DNA from: Pseudolabrys sp963742345
GTDB taxonomy: Bacteria; Pseudomonadota; Alphaproteobacteria; Rhizobiales; Xanthobacteraceae
Assembly: GCA_963742345.1 (NCBI GenBank)
Contig: CAVULO010000004.1
Span: forward strand, 186,001-250,000
Direction: 5' to 3'
Length of the DNA: 64,000 nucleotides
Each line of letters opens with the position of its first letter. The stretch's first letter is position 1. Shown here piece after piece: positions 59,776-64,000 of this stretch. The notes below the pieces were generated by a model that saw nothing but the letters and a program-made list of their open reading frames with translations, searched no databases and was not told the origin of the DNA. The translations under genes were made by a program, and so were the position numbers.

Positions 59776-61041
59776 TCAGGTATTCATCAACTCGAAGAAC
59801 TCGGCGTTGTTCTTGGTATTGCGCAACTTGTCGAGCAGGAAGTCGATGGCATCCATGGTGCCCATCGGGTTGAGGATGCGGCGCAGGACATACATCTTCT
59901 TGAGCACGGCCGGCTCGGTAAGCAGCTCTTCCTTGCGCGTGCCGGAGCGGGTGATGTCGATCGCCGGGAAGGTGCGCTTGTCGGCCACCTTGCGATCGAG
60001 GATCAGCTCCGAGTTACCGGTGCCCTTGAATTCTTCGAAAATCACTTCGTCCATACGGCTGCCGGTATCGATCAGCGCGGTCGCAATGATGGTAAGCGAG
60101 CCGCCTTCCTCGATATTGCGCGCGGCGCCGAAAAAGCGCTTCGGCCGTTGCAGTGCATTGGCATCGACACCACCGGTCAGCACTTTGCCGGAGGAGGGGA
60201 CGACCGTGTTATAGGCACGGCCAAGGCGAGTGATCGAGTCGAGCAAAATCACCACGTCGCGCTGATGCTCGACCAAACGCTTGGCTTTCTCGATGACCAT
60301 CTCCGCGACTTGCACGTGACGTGACGCCGGTTCATCGAAGGTCGAGGAAATCACCTCGCCCTTTACCGAGCGCTGCATGTCGGTCACTTCTTCGGGCCGC
60401 TCGTCAATGAGCAGCACGATGAGATAGGTTTCCGGATGATTGGCGGTGATCGAGTGCGCGATGTTTTGCAGCAGCACGGTCTTGCCGGTGCGCGGTGGCG
60501 AGACGATCAACGCACGCTGGCCTTTGCCAATAGGCGCGACGATATCGATAACGCGTGCTGAGAGGTCCTTTTTGGTCGGATCCTCGTATTCCATCTTGAG
60601 CCGCTCGTCGGGATAGAGCGGCGTTAAGTTGTCGAAATTGACTTTGTGCCGCGCTTTCTCAGGGTCCTCGAAATTGATCGTGTTGACCTTGAGAAGCGCG
60701 AAGTAGCGTTCGCCTTCTTTCGGAGAGCGGATATGACCTTCGACGGTGTCACCCGTGCGCAATCCGAAGCGGCGGATTTGGCTTGGCGAAACATAGATGT
60801 CGTCGGGTCCGGACAGATAGTTCGATTCCGGCGAGCGCAAAAAGCCGAAACCATCGGAGAGTACTTCGACGACACCTTCGCCGATGATGTCGACTTCCTG
60901 GGTTGCGAGTTGTTTGAGGATTGCGAACATCAACTCCTGCTTGCGCAGGGTGCTGGCGTTTTCGACCTGATGTTCTTCAGCGAAAGCGACGAGTTCGGCA
61001 GGCGTTTTGGATTTGAGATCTTGGAGTTTCATTTCCCGCAT
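59776..61041 (-). CDS. rho: Transcription termination factor Rho
   Basis: Rho is a hexameric RNA helicase that terminates transcription. The 421-residue protein starts MREMKLQDLKSKTPAELVAF and carries the RNA-binding cold-shock-like domain (GVVEVLSDGFGFLRSPESNYL), the Walker A P-loop SPPRTGKTVLLQNIAHSI, the Walker B region DVVILLDSITRLGRAYN and the R-loop. It is intact and close in length to E. coli Rho. It is at one end of the rho-hemJ-hemE group, which is conserved next to the chromosome origin in alphaproteobacteria. Confidence 0.98.
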   Translation of the reverse strand: MREMKLQDLKSKTPAELVAFAEEHQVENASTLRKQELMFAILKQLATQEVDIIGEGVVEVLSDGFGFLRSPESNYLSGPDDIYVSPSQIRRFGLRTGDTVEGHIRSPKEGERYFALLKVNTINFEDPEKARHKVNFDNLTPLYPDERLKMEYEDPTKKDLSARVIDIVAPIGKGQRALIVSPPRTGKTVLLQNIAHSITANHPETYLIVLLIDERPEEVTDMQRSVKGEVISSTFDEPASRHVQVAEMVIEKAKRLVEHQRDVVILLDSITRLGRAYNTVVPSSGKVLTGGVDANALQRPKRFFGAARNIEEGGSLTIIATALIDTGSRMDEVIFEEFKGTGNSELILDRKVADKRTFPAIDITRSGTRKEELLTEPAVLKKMYVLRRILNPMGTMDAIDFLLDKLRNTKNNAEFFELMNT

Positions 61042-61307
61042 TGGGGGCTTACGTCCTTGGGAGCGTTAGCGGCGAAGCTCTGAAAATAAAAAGACTTACG
61101 CCGTGTGACTTAGGAGAGAGATCGCAGGTCTGGGGTGACGAGGAGGTTGGGAATAAGGGGCCCGGAACCCGATGCTGCGACCGGCCCAAACACTGGGAGC
61201 CGGAACGCGAGTGCATCCGCCTGCGTTCGGTGGGATAGCAATAAGATAAGTTGAGCCGGCGTTTCACGCAAGAGGCGAAACGATATCTGTGCAATTGCGG
61301 GGATGAA

Positions 61308-61748
61308 TCAGAACGGCTTAACGGTCGCGAGCACCACAATAACGATCAATAGAACTGTTGGTATCTCATTGATAATACGATAGAATCGTTGGCTGCGCTG
61401 ATTTCGATCGGTATCAAATTGTTTAACCAGTCGCGCAAAGAAACCGTGCAGCCCGGTCATCGCGAACACCAAAACGAGCTTGGCATGCAACCAGCCGGAC
61501 TGAACAAATGCGTCCTTTCCCATCAGCCAAATGAGTGACAGGCCGAGCAACCAGGTCGCGATCATCGCCGGGTTGATAATGAGCTTGAGCAGCCGCCGCT
61601 CCATCACCTTGAGGGTTTCCGACAGCTCCGAACCGGGCTTCGCCGCCGCGTGATAGACGAACAGCCGCGGCAGATAGAGCATGCCGGCCATCCAGGCGAT
61701 GACGGCGATGATGTGCAGGGCTTTGAGCCAAAGATACATCGCGCTCAA
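61308..61748 (-). CDS. hemJ: Protoporphyrinogen IX oxidase HemJ
   Basis: HemJ is the membrane protoporphyrinogen oxidase of most alphaproteobacteria. The 146-residue protein has four helices (LWLKALHIIAVIAWMAGMLY, PAMIATWLLGLSLIWLMG, AKLVLVFAMTGLHGFF, and the C-terminal VLLIVIVVLATVKPF), with the conserved histidine in LKALHIIAVIAW. Its start overlaps the hemE stop by four bases, linking the last heme steps. A 266-bp gap separates it from rho; I saw no gene there. Confidence 0.93.
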   Translation of the reverse strand: MSAMYLWLKALHIIAVIAWMAGMLYLPRLFVYHAAAKPGSELSETLKVMERRLLKLIINPAMIATWLLGLSLIWLMGKDAFVQSGWLHAKLVLVFAMTGLHGFFARLVKQFDTDRNQRSQRFYRIINEIPTVLLIVIVVLATVKPF

Positions 61749-62797
61749 CCCCGCACCCGCCTGAGCATGCGCTCGACGTTGGTGAGTGGTGTTTCGGGCA
61801 GAATGCCGTGGCCGAGGTTGAAGATCAGCGGACCTCCAGCAAGTTCCTTCATGACATCGTCTACCTCACGGTCGAGCGCGGCTCCGCCTGCGAGCAAAGC
61901 CAACGGATCGACATTGCCCTGCACCGGCACCCGCGATTGCAACGTAGCGCGCGCGATCGCTCGCTCGAATGTCCAGTCGATCCCGATCGCGTTCACGCCC
62001 GTCATCTCCACGAAAGGCAATGTCATTGCACCAGCCCCGCGCGGGAAACCGATTATCTTTGCGTTCGGGAACTGCCGGCGTACACCCTCAACGATTTTCT
62101 GAGTGGGCGAAATACACCACCGCTCGAACTGCTCCGGGCCCAACACACCAGCCCAAGTGTCGAAGATTTGCACAACTTCAGCACCTGCCCTGAGTTGACC
62201 CACCAGGTAGTCGATTGAGCTTAGGACCAGTCGTTCTATTAGCCGTGCAAAGTTATCCGGATCACGATAGGCAAACAGCCGCGCCGGTGCCTGATCCGGT
62301 GTCGCTTCCCCCGCCACCATATAAGTCGCAACAGTCCACGGCGCACCACAGAAGCCGATGAGCGCAGTTCTCTCGTTCAGGCTCGCCTTTACCCGCTGAA
62401 CAGTTTCATAGATCGGCGCCAGCACATCCTGGTCAGTCGTCTCTCGCAGTGCTGCCAATCCCGCAGCATCGCCAATCGGTTCAAGTTTCGGACCTTCGCC
62501 AGCCAGAAATTCAACTTTTCTCCCAAGCGCAAGCGGTACTACCAAGATATCGGAAAATAATATTGCCGCATCGAAACCAAAGCGGCGGACCGGCTGCAAT
62601 GTTACTTCAGCCGCCAACTCGGGATTAAAACAAAGATCGAGAAAGCCACCAGCCTTCTCGCGTACTGCGCGGTATTCCGGCAGATACCGTCCTGCCTGCC
62701 GCATCAGCCACACCGGAGGAACGGCCTCACGTTGCTTAGCCAAGACGCGCAACAGGGGTTTTATCCCCATGGCACTGGTTATCACACCTTCATCCAT
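61745..62797 (-). CDS. hemE: Uroporphyrinogen III decarboxylase
   Basis: HemE decarboxylates the four acetate groups of uroporphyrinogen III to give coproporphyrinogen III. The 350-residue protein has the signature PPVWLMRQAGRYLPEYR near the N-terminus. Further landmarks are FSDILVVPLALG, GFCGAPWTVATYMV and WGHGILPET-type sequence near the end (NLGHGILPETPLTNVE). It is the first gene of hemE-hemJ and lies directly beside the putative chromosomal origin, as in Caulobacter and many Rhizobiales. Confidence 0.97.
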   Translation of the reverse strand: MDEGVITSAMGIKPLLRVLAKQREAVPPVWLMRQAGRYLPEYRAVREKAGGFLDLCFNPELAAEVTLQPVRRFGFDAAILFSDILVVPLALGRKVEFLAGEGPKLEPIGDAAGLAALRETTDQDVLAPIYETVQRVKASLNERTALIGFCGAPWTVATYMVAGEATPDQAPARLFAYRDPDNFARLIERLVLSSIDYLVGQLRAGAEVVQIFDTWAGVLGPEQFERWCISPTQKIVEGVRRQFPNAKIIGFPRGAGAMTLPFVEMTGVNAIGIDWTFERAIARATLQSRVPVQGNVDPLALLAGGAALDREVDDVMKELAGGPLIFNLGHGILPETPLTNVERMLRRVRG

Positions 62798-63150
62798 AAA
62801 GACTCTTCTAAGAACTCTTTGTAGTGTTTATTAGACCGTTAATTGGACTCATGCCTGTCGATCAACACTCTGTCCACCGGATGACTTAAGGTGATGCAGA
62901 AGCGAGCTTAATCCAGCATGATCTCATCCACATCAGTAATGTCTAGTTTGTAAGCTTTTTACGAGGCTATCCCAGCCTATCCCCAACCGAATATCCACAT
63001 CACAACAGAATAAGCCTATCGGTGCGTGGCACGCGTCCCGTCAGCAGTAGTGTGGATGGAAATTGAACTCATGACGGATGATGACTTGCTTGTCGCGCCA
63101 AGCCGTGGCCTCCTCCCGTTCTATCCACATGCTGTGCGGTCAATATACAG
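62798..63150. other. Putative chromosomal replication origin (oriC)
   Basis: This 353-bp gap between hemE and the PPDK regulatory protein is the usual site of oriC in alphaproteobacteria. It holds five sequences one or two bases from the DnaA consensus TTATCCACA: TCATCCACA (62924), CTATCCCCA (62977), ATATCCACA (62991), CCATCCACA on the minus strand (63051) and CTATCCACA (63121). A sixth, TTATCCCCA, lies inside hemE at 62761. The left part (62800-62865) is AT-rich, as expected for an unwinding element. No gene was found inside. Confidence 0.72.
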
Positions 63151-63984
63151 ATGCCTGAGACTGGTTATTTTCATCTCCACTTGGTGTCCGACGCTACCGG
63201 TGAAACACTGATAACCGTTGCCCGCGCGGCTGCGGCGCAATACGCCAATGTCTCGCCGGTTGAACACCTCTATCCAATGGTGCGCTCGAAAAAGCAGCTC
63301 GACCATGCATTGGCGGAAATTTCCGAGTCCCCGGGGCTGGTCCTGTATACTTTGCTCGAAGAGGATCTCATCCAGTCGCTGGAGAAGAAGTGTCGCGAGC
63401 TCGGCTTGCCTTGCATGTCGGTGCTGGGGCCAGTCTTGCGTTTGTTCCAATCTTACCTTGGTGCGGAGACCATCCATCGGGCCGGCGCGCAGCATGTGCT
63501 CAATGCCGAGTATTTTCAGCGTATCGATGCGCTCAACTTCACCATGCTTCACGACGACGGCCAGCACGTTGAGGGTCTCGAGGAAGCTGACGTTGTGCTT
63601 GTGGGAGTCTCGCGCACGTCGAAAACGCCGACCTCGATTTACCTCGCCAATCGTGGTGTCAAAACCGGCAACGTGCCTTTGGTGCCCGGCGTGATGGTCG
63701 CACCTGCGGTTGAAAATTTGACCCGGCCACTGGTTGTCGGTCTTTATGCCAGCCCGGAGCGCATCGTGCAGATTCGTGAAAACCGGTTACTCGGTCTAAA
63801 AGCGCATCGCGACGACGACCAATACATCGACAAAACGGCGGTGGCCGAGGAGGTTTCTTTTTCACGCCGGCTATGTGCCAAACGCAATTGGCCGACGATA
63901 GACGTGACGCGGCGCTCGATCGAAGAGACCGCTGCTGCCGTAATGCGGCTCCTGAGTGAGCGGCGCCGGCATCCGGTGGCGTGA
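63151..63984 (+). CDS. Pyruvate, phosphate dikinase regulatory protein (DUF299 family)
   Basis: This bifunctional kinase/phosphorylase turns pyruvate phosphate dikinase or PEP synthetase off and on by phosphorylating a threonine. The 277-residue protein has the start FHLHLVSDATGETLITVARA, the P-loop-like ADVVLVGVSRTSKTPTSIYL, and PLVVGLYASPERIVQIRENR. It is the homologue of the RP001-type gene that flanks the replication origin opposite hemE in alphaproteobacteria. The ATG at 63151 is the natural start. The window ends shortly after its stop. Confidence 0.95.
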   Translation: MPETGYFHLHLVSDATGETLITVARAAAAQYANVSPVEHLYPMVRSKKQLDHALAEISESPGLVLYTLLEEDLIQSLEKKCRELGLPCMSVLGPVLRLFQSYLGAETIHRAGAQHVLNAEYFQRIDALNFTMLHDDGQHVEGLEEADVVLVGVSRTSKTPTSIYLANRGVKTGNVPLVPGVMVAPAVENLTRPLVVGLYASPERIVQIRENRLLGLKAHRDDDQYIDKTAVAEEVSFSRRLCAKRNWPTIDVTRRSIEETAAAVMRLLSERRRHPVA

Positions 63985-64000
63985 CCCATGCCGCTTTGGC

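Noticed and set aside
61264..61288. Sequence with GTTTCAC and GAAAC near rho, resembling parS
   Set aside because: The core is GTTTCAC-GCAAGAGGC-GAAAC, with extra central bases, so it is a weak hairpin and not a parS palindrome.

Overview
The window is a GC-rich (about 60% by eye) stretch of an alphaproteobacterial chromosome, most likely from Rhizobiales/Hyphomicrobiales near Bradyrhizobium, Rhodopseudomonas or Pseudolabrys. Three things point there: the protein sequences, the small families DUF3551, DUF3309 and DUF6455, and the gene order rho-hemJ-hemE-(PPDK regulator) next to mnmE-mnmG-rsmG-parA-parB. That order is the classical neighbourhood of the chromosomal replication origin in this class. 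No prophage, transposase, CRISPR array or plasmid-like block was seen, so this is core genome.

Layout. 0-11 kb: 3' end of acs, rsmB, a heparinase II/III-family gene, purH, and the large NAD-glutamate dehydrogenase on the minus strand. 11-20.4 kb: an AhpD-like protein, gamma-glutamyltransferase, tRNA-Gly(GCC), a prolyl-tRNA deacylase, a thioredoxin-TPR chaperone, a LON-domain protein, Trm112, a GST, a ubiquinone-type hydroxylase, tesB and a DUF2927 protein. 20.5-24.6 kb: a nitrogen-sensing block glnK-amtB-glnK-amtB with a sigma54-like element and a strong terminator. 24.6-34.2 kb: a dapC-like aminotransferase, ftsK, lolA, xthA, signalling proteins, an L,D-transpeptidase, yggS and a Crp/Fnr regulator. 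34.4-46 kb: leuS-lptE-holA, small membrane and basic proteins, a hybrid histidine kinase, an RlpA-like protein and DoxX. 46-52.4 kb: parB, parA, rsmG, mnmG and mnmE with two parS sites. 52.5-59.7 kb: an accessory plus-strand run with a hydrolase-cyclase-LuxR fusion, a secreted cyclase-family enzyme, a DUF255 protein and a di-heme cytochrome. 59.8-64 kb: rho, hemJ, hemE, the putative oriC and the PPDK regulatory protein.

About thirty single-base frameshifts, almost all +1, interrupt genes between 1.7 and 34 kb, including essential ones (ftsK, lolA, purH). None was seen from 34.4 kb onward. I read these as consensus errors, not gene decay, and annotate each broken gene as one CDS.

Most interesting points: a 153-bp, roughly 35% GC, asparagine-rich in-frame segment inside the GTPase domain of MnmE; the oriC candidate with six near-consensus DnaA boxes; the parS pair; a CtrA-type site before dapC-ftsK; an FNR/FixK-type box between two small genes; and a three-domain hydrolase-cyclase-LuxR protein. 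I did not find a convincing wholly new multi-gene system.
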